A stretch of 64,000 nt of DNA from Ursus arctos (GCF_023065955.2 NW_026622985.1:70731931-70795930), one strand, 5' to 3'; counted from the first letter of the stretch, positions 1 through 12,830 are shown. Notes: generated by a model not told the origin, from the sequence alone. Made by a program: numbers and translations.

Positions 1-298
1 AAAGATTCAACAATTCTACACATTACTCAGTGCTCATCATGATGTGTACTCTTAATTCCCTTCACCCATCCCCAACCCACCTCCCTTCTGGCAACCACCA
101 GTTTGTTCTCTATATTTGTCTGGGTTTTTGTTATTGTGGTTGTGGTGGTTGTTGTTCTTTTTTCTTTGTTGTTTCTTAAATTCCATGGATGAGTGAAATA
201 ATATGGTATTTGTCTTTCTCTGACTTATTTCACTTAGCATTATACCCTCTTGGTCCATCCAAGTTGTTTCAAATGGCAGGATTTCATTCTTTTTTATA
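1..298 (-). mobile_element. L1 3' end fragment
   Basis: Reads on the minus strand as the last part of L1 ORF2 ([10 protein letters not shown] at about 243-214) followed by the 3' UTR with the AACAAACTGGTGG motif typical of carnivore L1. It runs off the window edge and abuts an older L1 at about 300. Confidence 0.75.
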
Positions 299-299
299 A

Positions 300-3200
300 C
301 TAATAGTCCATCTAAATTCCTGCTTTAAAAAATTGAGATAGCATTAACATACAACTAATTTTAAGTGTACAACTTAATGATTTGATATATGTATATATTG
401 TGAAATGATTACAATAAATTTAGGTAATGTCCATTATCACACGTAGTTAAAATGATTTTTTCCTTGTGATGAGAACATTTAAGTTTTACAGTATAACAAC
501 TTTCAAATATACAATACAATATGGTTCACTATAGTTTTCATGCTATATGCTACATCCCTAGGACTTATTTATCTTATAACTAGAAGTTTGTACCTTTTGA
601 CTGCCCTTATCCATTTTACCTGCTCCTCATCCCATCATTGGCAACCACCAGTCTGTTTGCTGTATGTGAGTCATTTAAAAAAAATGTTTAGATTCCACAT
701 ATACATAAAGATACAGTATTTTCTTTAACTTATTTTACTTAGCATAAGGATCTCAAGGTCCATCCATGTTGTTGCTAAAGACTAGATTTCTTTATTTTTA
801 ATGGCAGAATAATATTCCATGATACACACATGCGTGCATGCACACATACACACACATACACACACACACACACACATACACACACATTTTATTTATCTCT
901 TAATGGACACGTAGGTTGTTTCCACGTCTTGGGTATTGTGAATAATGCTGCAATGAACACAGAAGTGCAGATATCTTTTTGAGATAGTGATTTAATTTCC
1001 TTCAGATAATCATCCAGAAGTGAAATTCCTGGATCATATGGTCATTCTAATTTTTTTGAGGAACATCCATACTGTTTTCCATAGTGGCTGTATCAGTTTA
1101 TGTTCTCACAAATCGTGTGCAAGGGTCCCTTTTCTTTACATCCTCGTCAACACTTATTTCTTGTCATTTTTGATGTTATTATAATGTAAGGTAATATCTC
1201 ACTGTGGTTTTGATTTGCATTTACCTGATTAATGAGTGATGTTGAACACCTTTTCCTGTACCTGTTGGCCATCTGTATGTCTTCTATAGAATAATGTCTA
1301 TTAAGATATACTTTTCTCATTTATTGGATTTTTTTTCCTATTGAGGTGCATAAGTTCTTTATATATTTTAGGTATTAATCTGTTATAAGTCACGTGCAAA
1401 TATTTTCTCTCATTCTGTAAGTTGTCTTTTCACTTTGTTGACATTTTCCTTTGCTGTACAAATCTTTTTAGTTTGATGTAGTCCCACTTACTTATTTTTG
1501 CTTTTGTTGTCAAATCCAGAAAATCATCAAGACTGTTGTCCAAGAGTTTATCACCTATGTTTTCTTCTAGTTTTATGGTTTCAGGTATTACATTCATGTC
1601 TTTAATCCATTTTGAGTTGATTTTTGTGAAAAATGCAAGATAGTGGTTCAATTTCATTCTTTTGTTCGTGGCTGTCCAGTTTTTCCAATACAATTTATTA
1701 AAGAGACCAACCTTTCCCCTTTGTATGTCCCTGGCTCCTTTGTTGTAAATTAATTGACCAAATATGTGTGGGTTTATTTCTGGCCCCTATATTTTGTTCC
1801 ATTGGTCTATGTGCTTATTTTTATGCCAAAATCATTGTTTTGGTTACTGTAGCTTTGTAATATAGTTTAAAATCAGTAAATGTGATGCCTCCAGCTTTGT
1901 TCTTTCTCAGGATTCATTTGGCTATTTAGGGTCTTTGTAGTTCCATACAAATTGTAGGATTGTTCTATTTCTGTGAAAATGCTATTAGAATTTTGATAGG
2001 GACTGCACTGAATCTATAGATTGCTTTAGTTTGTATGGACATTTTAACAGTGTAAATTCTTCTAATCCATGAGCATGAAATAACTTTCCATTTACTATGC
2101 CTTCTTCATTTTCCTTCATCATTTTCTTAGTTTTTGGTGTACATATCTTTAAGTTCCTTGGTTAAATTTATTCCTAGGTATTTTATTCATTTTGTTGAGA
2201 TTGTAAATGTGATTGTTTTCAGAGTCCTCTTCCTGGTAGTTCATTACTAGTGTATAGAAATGTTACTGACTTTTATCTATTGATTTTGTATCCTGTAATT
2301 TTACTAAATTTATTCTAACAGTTTTTGGGTGGCGTCTGTAGGGTATTCTATGTATAACATCAAGTCATCTGCAAAAAGAGACAGTTATACTTCTTTCTTT
2401 CTGATTTGGATGACTTTTTTACCCCTTGCCTAATTGCTCTAGCTAGGACTTCCAGAATAAAAATGGCAAAAGTGGGCATCTTTGTCTTTTCCTGGTCTTA
2501 GAAGAAAACCTTTTATTTTTTTCACTGTTGAGTACAGTGTTAGCTTGGGCTTGTTATATATGGTCTTTATTGTATTGAGGTACATTCCCTCTGTACCCAC
2601 TTTGTTGAAAATTTTTATCAGGAATCGATGTTGAATTTTTTCAAATGCTTTTTCTCTGTTGAGATGATTATATGCTTTTTTTTTTGTCCTTCATTTTGTT
2701 AATGTGGTGTATCACATTGATTTGTGCATGTTGAAACATCCTTGCATCCTGGAACGAATCCCAATTGATCATTGTATAAGATCCTTTTAGTGTATTATTA
2801 TATTCAGTTAGCTACTATCTTGTTGAGGATTTTTACACTTTTGTTCATCACAGATATTGGCCTGTAATTTCTTTTCTTGTAGTGACCTTGTCCAGTTTTG
2901 GTATCAGGGTACTATTGGCCTCATAAGTTTACAAGTGTTCTCTTCTATTCTGTTTTTTGGAAGAGTTTGAGTAGGATTGGTATTAATTAATCTTTAAATG
3001 TTTGGTAGACTTCCCTGGTGAAGCCATATGGTCCTGACTTTTGTTTGTTGGGAAGTTTTTGAAAACTGATTCAATCTCCTACCTAGTAATAGGTCTAATC
3101 AGATTTTCTCTTTCTTCATGATTCAGTCTCAGTATGTTGTGTGTTTCTAGGAATTCATCAATTTCTTCTAGGTTTTCCAATTTTTTGGTGCATAATTATT

Positions 3201-3885
3201 CATGGGACTCTCATGATCCTTTGTATCTCTGTGGTATCAGTTATAACATCTCCTCTTTCATTTCTAATTTTGAGTACTCTCTTTTTTTCTTGGTGAGTCT
3301 AAAGGTTGGTCAATTTTGTTTATCTTTTCAAAGAACCAGCTCTTAGTTTAATTGATCTTTTCAACTGTCTTTTTAGTCTCTATTTCATTTATTTCCTGAT
3401 CTTTGTAAATTCCTTCCTTTTACTAACTTTGGGCTTTGTTCTTCTTTTTCTAGTTCCTTGAGGTATAAAATTTCTTGTTTCTTAATGTAGGCATTATCAC
3501 TATGAACTTCTCTTCATCTGCTTTTCCTGCATCCTGTAAGTTTTGTTATGTTCTATTTCCATTGTTATCTGTCTCAAGATTATTTTCTATTTTCTGATTT
3601 CTCTTTTGATTTCTTCTTTGACCTATCATTTTTTCAGTAGGATAATGTTTAATATCCATGTATTTATGGATTTTCTGGTTTTCTTATAGTAGTTGACTTC
3701 TTTTATACCATTTGTGGTTGGAAAAAATGCTTGATATGATTTCAGTCTTCTTAAATTTATGAAGACTTGTTTTGTGGACTAACATATGATCTATCCTGGA
3801 GAACGTTCCATGTGCACTGAAGAAGATTGTGTATTCTGCTGCATTTGGATAGAATATTCTGTAAATGTTGTTTAAGTCCATCACT
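300..3885 (-). mobile_element. Old L1 (L1M-type), 5'-truncated, decayed ORF2 and 3' UTR
   Basis: The minus strand reads as L1 ORF2 from its middle to the C-terminus and then the 3' UTR. Recognisable ORF2 residues such as KWIKDMNVIPETIKLEENIG lie in the frame 1693-1430. The frame is broken many times, so it is a dead copy. It contains a CA repeat near 825-887. Confidence 0.8.
825..887. repeat. CA-rich microsatellite
   Basis: Imperfect (CA)n with CATA interruptions, inside the L1. Confidence 0.85.
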
Positions 3886-3889
3886 AGTA

Positions 3890-4800
3890 ATCAGAAAAAT
3901 ACAAGATAAAACAGAAACAATAAGCTTTATTGAATCCATCATATAGGAAGAAATGTAAGTCAGTTAATATTAAGTGTTGGTGTGGCTGTGGGGTAGGTAA
4001 TGGACACTCATACACTGCTGATAGGTCTGTAAATTAATATAGGTCTGTAAATTGAAGAGCAGTATAGGATTGACACAGTAAGGCTCTCACCTGGAAACAT
4101 GGTGGGATAATTCAAGGAGGTTTGATTTACAAAGAGATTATTTATGAAGGTATAGGCAGAGGAGCTGTTACCACCCTCAGACTGGAAGAAATGGGAGGTG
4201 AAGATTCCTGGAACCCAGAAGGAGTGAATCTTGTAGAGGTGCAGTCCCCTTCAGTTGAGGGTCACAGATAGCAGTCTTGCAGGGAGGAGAGCCTGGTGCA
4301 TAAAAAGATGAACTTTGCTCTACCTCAGATATTCTTCTGGGGTTCTCCATTGGATAAACCCATCCAAGTCCTTGGATGTGGTTCATAGATTCAGCTTCCC
4401 AGGGAGAGAGAAGCTCTGGAGGGGCAAACAGAAATACCTGGCAACATCGATAGTTAATGATGTTGAAAATATTTGTGCCCTATAACTAGCTATTCCACTG
4501 CTAAATATAGCTAAAGAAACTTTGTCACATGTATAGAAGGACACGTGCACAAGCTTGTACACTAATACTGTTGAGAATAAATCCAAAATAACTCAAAATT
4601 GTATCAGTGGTGGGACAGGTTGGTAATATGTGGGATGGATATATGATGAAATATTACACAGCAGTTCAAAGGAAGTAATTACATCTTTGCTTTTTAACAT
4701 GGATGCACTGGAAACAATGTTGAGGGAAGAAGCAGATTGCAGAATGAGGCAACAAAAGTACAACCCTGTATTAGTTGGGAATACTTTTGGCACCATTAAC
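3890..4800 (+). mobile_element. Probable old L1 3' end, interrupted
   Basis: 3890-4080 and 4455-4790 resemble the L1 3' UTR in plus orientation (GGATGGATATATGATGAAATATTACACAGCAG-type wording). The intervening 4085-4450 is a different, GC-richer segment that I cannot name. It may be an inserted older repeat. Confidence 0.45.
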
Positions 4801-5640
4801 AGAAAACCCAACCACAGTGGTTTAATCAAAGAGGAGCTTATTTTTCTCACATTGAAGAGTCAGACTATCCAGAGCTGGTGCAGCTGCTTGGGGATATGTA
4901 CAAGGAGGGCTCTTCTTAGTGTGTGGCTCCCTTTTATGGCTTCTAGGTATTTGGTAGCAGCCCCATATCTGTGCTGAAAATGATATCCCTTCAGATTATT
5001 TAGCAATTCAGTTAACTTGGATTTTCCCATTTCTTTAGTGTTAGTTTTCAAGCAGACATGACATGAGTAAATATTTTTCAAGTTAGGTGAATTTAATGAA
5101 TAAAAACCTGAGATAATGTGTACCTTTCCAGTGGATAAACTGTCACCCCCTGTGGTGTGTAAAATGTTTCAGGGAGATGAGGTCCTCTGTGACTAGGGAA
5201 GGTAAAAGTGTATTAGGGTAGGTATCAAGCTGACAGTCTGACCACAACTGATTGACACACCTCCTTACACCATCCAGTCTTCATCTATGGAACAGTAAGA
5301 ATGCAAACTCCAGCTCTCTCCACTATCACAAGAGGGTTTAATAAGCTTGGCTTTATAGACAAATGGTTTCTACTCTGACTTGTGGCTGCTTGCCCCTCTC
5401 TGTACTTGAGTATGGTACAATCTGTTAAAAAGGGAAAGGGGAAATGAAGGGAGTCTTATCAGACAATTTATCATCTGTAAGACCTATTAGCTGTTATCTT
5501 GTGCATTGTGAAAACATCTGTGTCAGTTTAGACAATTTAAGCATTTTTAGTTATGTATCACTACATGACAGAAAATAGTTCTCTCAAACAAAAATATGGT
5601 CCTAGAAATTAGAAAAATCTGACCTTTTTTCTCATGTAGA
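4800..5640. other. Intergenic, nothing recognised
   Basis: Ordinary AT-rich sequence with short chance open frames only. Confidence 0.6.
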
Positions 5641-6145
5641 GTATCATTTTTGTGTATGTAAGGCACTGTAATAAATGCTTTAGATGAGTAATAACAAGAG
5701 AAATTATGCTGGCTACCATGTATTTAATTTATGGCATATACTAGACATTGTAGAAAACCCTTTATAAGCCTTAGTTCACTAATCCTTGTAACAACCCTAT
5801 AGGTTTAATTCAATAGGTTTATTTTAAAAAAGGTTTTTTTTTTTAATTAGCTAAATGACTGGCATACAGTAAATGCCCAATTAAAGATAATTTTTAAGTA
5901 TAATTATTATTGTTATGTTCATGTCATAGATGAAGAAGCAGAGACTTGCAGGGCTTAGCTAGCTTTCTAAAAGCTGCACAGCTAGTAAGGGGCAGAGCTG
6001 AAAGTGGAATTCAGGTCTGCCTGGCCACAGATCTGCATTAATTATAAAACTCTACAACCCCTTCTATGTCACTGCATTTAACACTCCTAACAACCCTAGC
6101 TCAGGATAATCTTTATTTTTCAAATTAGGAAACTAAGTTTCAGAG
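5640..6145. mobile_element. Cluster of MIR fragments
   Basis: Minus-oriented MIR wording at 5640-5830 and 5925-6060 (GCACAGCTAGTAAGGGGCAG), a plus-oriented MIR tail at 5845-5910 (ACTGGCATACAGTAAATG) and another piece to 6145. Old and diverged. Confidence 0.65.
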
Positions 6146-6189
6146 AAAATAATTATTAATAATAATCATGTATTTCATGACTTATGCAA

Positions 6190-6690
6190 GGCACTGAGGG
6201 TGACAGCTGGGGTCCTTGGGAAGCAGATACTGAGGTGGAGATTAGCACACTGGACATTTCTTAGGGAGTGCTCTGGAGAGCAACACCTGTGCAAGGGGAG
6301 GAAGGAAGCAGGAGTGGGCAGAGGGGGAGAGGGGCTGTGACACAGTCTCAGTGAAGGCCTCAGCCAGGCCCGCCAGAAGCTCTGAAGCAGGATGGTCCTT
6401 TAGAGTTATCCTGAGTTGGGATGAGGCCGCCTGAAGATGGGACCTTTAAACCCCTAGGTTGATTAGCCATCCCTGGAGATAGCTTGGCGAAGCTGTCGCT
6501 TTGGGGAAGGCAGCTTGCTCTAGTGGAGAAAACTCTCAAAGAGGCCTGTCTGCTCCCTGCACTCACAGCAGCTGGGGTAGTAAGTCCTTTCCTCCTCAAG
6601 GGAGATCTAGGAGCCACATCACAGAAGCCGCTTCAGGACACAAAACCTTACGAAGAACAAAATTTGCAGTTTTTTCTTTCATGCTGTGAT
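6190..6690. other. GC-richer block, possible old LTR, unassigned
   Basis: Clearly richer in G and C than its surroundings, with no terminal repeats that I can see. Short open frames on both strands (6360-6617 minus, 6484-6717 plus) look incidental. It may be a solo LTR of an old element, but I cannot name it. Confidence 0.35.
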
Positions 6691-6719
6691 GCTATTCCTA
6701 TTTTATCTAGAAACTGATT

Positions 6720-8326
6720 TAGGGACTTTGCATAATAACTTTAATTTTTCATTTCCCCATTTTAAGTCCAGTCTTGGTTGGCCACAGCTAACCATGAGTA
6801 TATTATAATACTGCCATTAATACGAAAATTAATTATATTACCCGTGACTGGGTAGTTACGGTATTACTACTGAAGATTCTAGGGGTCTCACTTTAATTCC
6901 TTACACTGGAGGCAGTAAAAAGTGTACATCTGCAATCCCAAAACTGGTTTAACACTAATGAGCCTTGAATCCACGAGTAGTAGAAATTTACTTTACATTC
7001 GGTCTAAATCTCTTCTAAAAGATTTCACACATTGGGGATTTTGCCGATTTTCCTTTTAAACTGTGTTTTGTAGGAGGGCATAGTTGAGGTTGAGCCCTAA
7101 CCCCACAAGGTAAGGCAGTTTTTCACCACATTCTCAAGGGTAGAAATTTCAATAAAGAAACAAACAAAACACTCGACCCCACCCTTTATGATGAGGTCTC
7201 ACAAAGTTTTAACATTTACATCCTTAAAGTAACAGTAATCCTATTGCCTCTCTTAATAATAAAGTATTTAGGTTTTCCAATCTCATATAAAATATATAAT
7301 GTATGGGTATAATGTCTTACCTACTCAGTAATAATTTAATGCACTCGTTAATCATTTAACGAGTTGAAGTGTCATTACTAGTAATTTTGCCAAAAATATA
7401 AAATGGCAGCGACCAAATATTAAAATCAATTCTCACACGTTAGATCTCTGAATGTTGAGATCAAAAGCAAAACCTCTCACAAGGGGTTCAATTTACTTAG
7501 CATACATTGATTCTCGTAAAGCCCCTAAGGTTTTATTCTATTTTCAGAATTCCAAATTGGATCTATTTCTGAAGATGGCATTATTCTGAGTCAGTCTTAG
7601 AAATAATCTATTTTACAGATGAGGAAATCAAGACCCAGAGAATGTACATACTAACAACAACAGTGCCGGAGCCTAGGCTACTTTCTATCTCACGGTTATC
7701 GGAGAGGTGAGGGACAGGTTAGGGGGTGAGAGGGAAGAGGTAGCATGTAACAGTGACATGGATTTCAAAAGGAAAAAAAAAAAATAAAGGAGATTAAAGT
7801 GTTCACAAGATTCCAGGAAGAAAATTCATGGAAACAATTATGAAAGATTAGTTGAAAAGAAAAAGGTGATAATATTATCTTATTGAGAGAAGTCTAGAGA
7901 TGGTGCCGCTCCTGAAAATGTCCTTATTTTATTTAACGGCAAATAAAATACTGTAATGAAGTATTAAAAATTTGTTCATTTTGTTTAGAATATTGATAAG
8001 ATAGTCTGAACTTACAGAAACATAATAGAGCGTTGCTCAAATGATTTAGAATTGGTTTCTCTAATAACTAACAAATGTGTCACATAAGTCCAGTATAACA
8101 TTTTTATTGGCACTTGAAATAAATGTATTACTCACTAGTGGATGTGCCAGAAAGAAAATCCCCACCCTATTTCCACCCCCACAGAGCTACAAATGATTAT
8201 TTATTAAGCAGTGACAGAGTGACTTGGGAGTGCAAAACAGAAGTCATCATGATTATCTGTGTTCTTAAAGATTAACTTTCACATAGTGTTAAGATCAAAA
8301 AGTGTTTCACTATAAAATCATCCCAT
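6720..8326. other. Intergenic, largely unique
   Basis: AT-rich with no confident repeat except a MIR-like scrap near 7590-7645 and a 9-bp inverted repeat at 7343-7364. Confidence 0.55.
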
Positions 8327-8343
8327 AAAAGAAACCAAAACTC

Positions 8344-8547
8344 GGGGTGCCTGGGTGGCACAGCGGTTAAGCGTCTGCCTTCGGCTCAGGGCGTGATCCC
8401 AGCATTCTGGGATCAAGCCCCACATCAGGCTCCTCCGCTATGAGCCTGCTTCTTCCTCTCCCACTCCCCTTGCTTGTGTTCCCTCTCTCGCTGGCTGTCT
8501 CTCTCTCTGTCAAATAAATAAATAAAATCTTAAAAAAAAAAAAAAAG
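8344..8547 (+). mobile_element. Carnivore SINE (SINEC type)
   Basis: Full-length: tRNA-like head GGGGTGCCTGGGTGGC, CT-rich middle, AATAAAATCTT and A tail. Target-site duplication of 17 bp, AAAAGAAACCAAAACTC, at 8327-8343 and 8548-8564, identical on both sides, so the copy is fairly young. Confidence 0.95.
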
Positions 8548-8564
8548 AAAAGAAACCAAAACTC

Positions 8565-9824
8565 AATTTTGCTTCTGGTGCTTGAAATTGTAACTGGCCT
8601 AATTTCTGAGTGATACCCTTTCAGACTTTTAAATATCCTGATTTCTATGTTTACTAAATACAGTTAATTTAAGTTAGGTATTAGCTGAAATACCTCCCAC
8701 AGGAAAGCTTTCAACATTGAGAGTGTAGCCTTGCTTTACCCATCATTTATCTAAGCCCTAATGTGTCCTAGTCCAACCTAGGTGGGTCTTCCCTTCTGTT
8801 TCCAACAGGCTTCAGGTGCTCCGAGAATTTTCAGCATCCTAGGATATTAACCTAGAACTAGGTAAAGCTTACGTGAAAAGTATTTAGCTAATGTTTCTGG
8901 CTTCAAAAAAATCTTGTACACTCTTCTGGGCCAAACACTATACTAAGTACATAGCAGATACCCTAGAAATATTGGTTAAGGAATTTCACTGCCAGGATGG
9001 AAGTGTGAGGAGCAGCATGGTATTACTCCCCAGAGAAACAAGCAAAGCTAGAGAAAGCTATAAAAATACCACCTTTATTTAAAGTCTCTGGAAAGAGTCC
9101 TAAGGGCTCAGAACCAATGAAGAAACGTTTACTCAAGGAAATCTACTAAAACTCGGTAAGAATATTAAATCATGATCCATTCTCTCCCTTACCACCTGCC
9201 CCTTGCAGCCCCACATCAGCTGAGCTTGGCAGAAGTTCCGTTCTGGGAGAATGTGGCCAAGAAGATGGGCTACTACCTCTCCTCTCGGCTGCCAAATAAA
9301 GGTTACCATATCTCATCTGAAGGACAAGTCACCAGCTTTTCTTACGTCCCCTGAACTCTGAGCTTAAGTGGCTAAATGCTGGTGTGTAGCTGATAGAGTT
9401 GAGGGCTTTCTCCTTCCACTGAGCCCCACAGGATGACAACTGTATCCTGGAAATTGCAGGCCCGAATACTGCGGCCGTGATCTCCTCTCTCATGCCAGCT
9501 CACTTACAGGGCAGAGTTGTGAATCAACCCAGAAGACCAGAGGCTACCGCCTTACCCAGCACTCAGAAAGTGGCTCAGAGATGTCAGGGGGAGAATCAGT
9601 CCTTGAGAAGAGCTTGAAACTTCTCCCCAAAGAAACTTTATTTGAAAGAGAATGTGAAGAAAATCAAGCCTAAGGTCATCCTCAAAGACAATAGCTCTTT
9701 TTAATTAGGAGCAACAAGCTAAACTGTAGGCCGGCTAGTTTACCCGAGAGAACCAGGAAAAGAGACCGCTAAGAAGGGCCCTCCCCTGGTCAGGACAAAC
9801 CTCAAAATCTGACTTCAAAAACTA
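8565..9824. other. Intergenic, nothing firmly recognised
   Basis: Mixed composition. The part from 9370 to 9960 is GC-richer and may belong to the old LINE-like element that follows. No coding pattern. Confidence 0.45.
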
Positions 9825-9842
9825 CCCCCCCCCCCCCCCCCC
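9825..9842. repeat. Poly-C run of 18
   Basis: Uninterrupted C run, likely length-variable and prone to sequencing error. Confidence 0.9.
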
Positions 9843-9959
9843 GTCCAAATTTAATTCCAAGCGACTGCTGGGCAATTCATGCCTCAGGGCATGCCGTAAA
9901 CAGCAGATCAATCAACCAGTAATTAGTGGAACCTGAGGGTTGGGTGTAATACCAAAGGT

Positions 9960-10270
9960 GGCAGTGTATTAGAATGATCAGAAAAGGACACAGTTAAAAA
10001 GGGCCCTGGAATTTAGTTATAGTCTCAAGAGATTCTTATAAGTTAAGATGTACATATGGTAAACCCTAGAGCAACCATGAAGAAAGTAACTCAAAAATAT
10101 GGTAAAAAAATCATTAAAGAGGTTTTTCTACGTAAGTCATACAGAAAACAAAAGTAAAATGATGGCTATTTCTGTCCAATACACCAATAATATACCAATA
10201 GTAACAGTGAATATGAGTGGATTAAACAATCAGAAGGCAGAGGCTATCAGACTGCATAAAAATTAAAATG
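9960..10270 (+). mobile_element. Old LINE fragment (HAL1/L1-like)
   Basis: Wording such as CCCTAGAGCAACCATGAAGA resembles the segment at 45880-45930 in the HAL1-like element of intron 4, suggesting the same family. Confidence 0.45.
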
Positions 10271-10299
10271 ACTCCTAGTTGTAACTCTGTGACCTTTGA

Positions 10300-10520
10300 C
10301 TAGGTTGGTGAACTGCAGGTTGGGGGGCTAAATCTGGGCAACCACCTGTTTTTATAAAAAGATTTTGATCATACCACACTCACATCTGTTCATTTATGTA
10401 TTGTCTACAGGTGCTTCTGCATTACAATAGCTGTTAACGAGTTGTGACATAGACCATATGGCCTATAAAGCCTAAAATATTTACTATCTGGCCCTTTACA
10501 AGAATGTCTGCTGACTTCTT
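10300..10520 (-). mobile_element. MER20-like hAT element
   Basis: The minus strand reads TAAAGGGCCAGATAGTAAAT, then GGCCATATGGTC, and ends in CCTGCAGTTCACCAACC, the layout of the short non-autonomous hAT-Charlie family I know as MER20. The family name is from memory. Confidence 0.7.
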
Positions 10521-10524
10521 AACT

Positions 10525-11162
10525 AAAGGAAACCCAATGTGGAAGTTCTTTAACTGATTCTATTCCCAAGGGAAGGAAGAAGCAAGGCCATCATCTAAGA
10601 GTGAGATGAGGAGGAGGTCTTAGAAGTTTGAGTACAAAGAATCATAAAATAGTCATCCAGTGAAAAAGCTGGATAATTTGTACTGGGGAAAAACGTATTG
10701 GGAAAATTGAATAGAGTTGCCAGGCGGCACTAAGCACCCCACTTAAGGAGACTGGCCAGTATGCATACTTATCTTTCTTTGAAAGAGGTGCTACAAATGG
10801 ATTATTTGGGTTCCAAAGTTGATTCTAAGACGTAGGAACGTTTTTGATCCCAACTAATTAAAAATTAAATGCCAGTTAATTAAAAAAATAAAGTTTTTCT
10901 ACTTTCAACTGCATAGAATTAACACTTAGGTTACATTTCTGTGTGGTTTTAGAGGGGTCACTGTGAAACTTGTTTTAAGAAGAGAAGAAAAATGATTTGT
11001 ACGATCTTATAAAAGAATGAATATTCCAGAAGATACACCCCTCTTGTGGTAAAGCACTGTAATCAAGTCAAACAGAGTAGGAAGAGACTTACACTCTAGA
11101 TAAAATTACCAATTTTTAAATGATGAGGAAAATCTTATTTATTCTGTTGATACTTTATGCAT
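10525..11162. other. Intergenic, nothing recognised
   Basis: AT-rich with no repeat or coding pattern. Confidence 0.55.
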
Positions 11163-11175
11163 GAAGAAACAATTT

Positions 11176-11363
11176 TTTTTTGCAAGATTTTGTTTGAGAG
11201 AGAGAAATCACGAGCAGGGGGCGGGGCAGAAGGAGAAGCAGACTCCCTGCTGAGCAGGGAGCCTGATGTGATGCGGTGTGGGACTCACTCAATCCGAGGA
11301 CCCTGGGATCACGACCTGAGCTGAAGTTAGATGCTTAACCGACTGAACCAGCCAGGCACCTTT
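11176..11363 (-). mobile_element. Carnivore SINE, minus orientation
   Basis: T-rich end first, head complement at 11340-11360. Target-site duplication GAAGAAACAATTT (11163-11175) against GAAGACACAATTT (11364-11376), one mismatch. Diverged copy. Confidence 0.9.
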
Positions 11364-11744
11364 GAAGACACAATTTGATGACAACAAATGCTGCCCTATT
11401 TATTTTCAATCTGTAATCTGAAAATTATACTGTATTTGTCAAGGAAGTAAAAATATACTCAGAATATGCAGATAAAATGGACTTTATAGTATTTATTTTC
11501 CTTGAATAGCTGATTATGCTTGAAGTACACTGGGGCAGATCACTATTTTAAGGAATTCAGTCATCTCTTTGGAAAGCAAATATTTTATCAATTTGCATTT
11601 TCATAGTTCATCCTAGTATTTGAGAGAGGCATACAGTTTGGTTTGATTAGAGGAAAAAAACAGTGACCTATTCACCTAATAGATGAAATATGATCATCTT
11701 TAAGATGAACTGAGGTGAAAGACTACTGTTAAATAATCAGGTAG

Positions 11745-11748
<4 letters not shown>

Positions 11749-11779
<31 letters not shown>
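11749..11779. repeat. TG microsatellite
   Basis: About 15 uninterrupted GT units. Confidence 0.92.
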
Positions 11780-11781
<2 letters not shown>

Positions 11782-12249
11782 GGAAACTAACATTTATTGA
11801 ACACCCTCTGTTTGCCCTAAGTGTGCTAGGAGTGAAACACGATCTGTGTTATAAGGACCTCTTCTCCTATCCTATTCTAGTTTAAAGTCTTGAGCCCTTT
11901 TAAATTGAAGGATATCAGAAAAAAAAAAAAAGTCTTGCTATGGCACTTAGGATAGAATGTCAGACACCAGTTCCTTCCAGAGATATATGGTTGAGTATAT
12001 TCTCAGAAAAGGAATGATGCAAGTCTTGCTGCTTTGGTATAACCAAGAGCAGAAGTTACCACTAATTATAGATTCTTATGCTATTCTCGTTTTCTACAAT
12101 TTTTTTCCTTTTGCTTGAGGTTTACCTTTCAACAGTTGTAGATCAACTGCATCTATTCTAAGCACGGCAGTAAGTCAAGCAAGATTTAACTATTATATGC
12201 CTGTGAAATTGGGCCTGCCTTTTTTACCTTCACTTTTAAAATCTGAAAT

Positions 12250-12284
12250 CATGATTTTGATTTAGAAAAAAAATCAAAATCATG
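12250..12284. repeat. Perfect 14-bp inverted repeat, 7-nt loop
   Basis: Arms CATGATTTTGATTT (12250-12263) and AAATCAAAATCATG (12271-12284), about 0.6 kb past the likely ASZ1 3' end. Confidence 0.9.
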
Positions 12285-12699
12285 TATTACTTCTTTAGAT
12301 TGATATGAGGAATTATTTGCCATATGCCACTCACTTTCATAACATCTTTAAGAATGTTACACATAGTACATGTCATAGCTCCCATAGGTACATTACATAA
12401 AAATTTTAAGGTACTCTGTGCTTTCTATACTATTGTCTAAATTTTCTTTTTAAACTTACATTTTAAATATTTTCCCTAGGTTTTAATCCATCATTCAAAA
12501 ATTTTACATTTTATCTTTATCCTTTGAATTCTCTGAAATAGTTGCAAAATTATTAATTTCCTAATGTTATATAACCAAAAAATTAAATTAAAAATTCCTT
12601 ATAATAATGGAAGGGAAAAATAAGGACTAAAAGAATGGTATGGACTTATGAACACTTTGCAACTTCTTAAGATTCACTGTGACAAAAGAACGGTTCTTT

Positions 12700-12830
12700 T
12701 TTAAAAATTATTTTATTCTTTTCATCATGATAAGTGCCCTCTGTAAGCCCCATCACCTATTTCCCTTATCTCCCACACACATCCCCTCTGGTAGCCACCA
12801 GTTTGTTCTCTATAGTTAAGAGTCAGGAAC
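12700..12830 (-). mobile_element. L1 3' UTR fragment
   Basis: The minus strand reads GAACAAACTGGTGGCTACCA, then GATGGGGCTTAC, ATCATGATGAAAAG and AATAAAAT, the carnivore L1 3' end. It lies in the same orientation as ASZ1 just past its poly(A) signal. Confidence 0.8.

Larger units (their letters stand above)
11377..12690. other. Intergenic 3' of ASZ1
   Basis: Holds a TG repeat (11749-11779) and a 14-bp perfect inverted repeat (12250-12284). Otherwise nothing recognised. Confidence 0.55.

Noticed and set aside
405..405. Finding entry carrying position 405
   Set aside because: That number is a protein residue and not a DNA position. The entry has zero interest and should be ignored in favour of the zipper entry at 13270-16842.
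8344..8420. tRNA-like sequence at SINE heads
   Set aside because: The resemblance to a tRNA reflects SINE ancestry. The copies have A tails and target-site duplications, so they are retroposons and not tRNA genes.
9172..9354. 60-codon open frame in the intergenic region
   Set aside because: Short, with no similarity that I recognise and no exon-like splice sites in phase.
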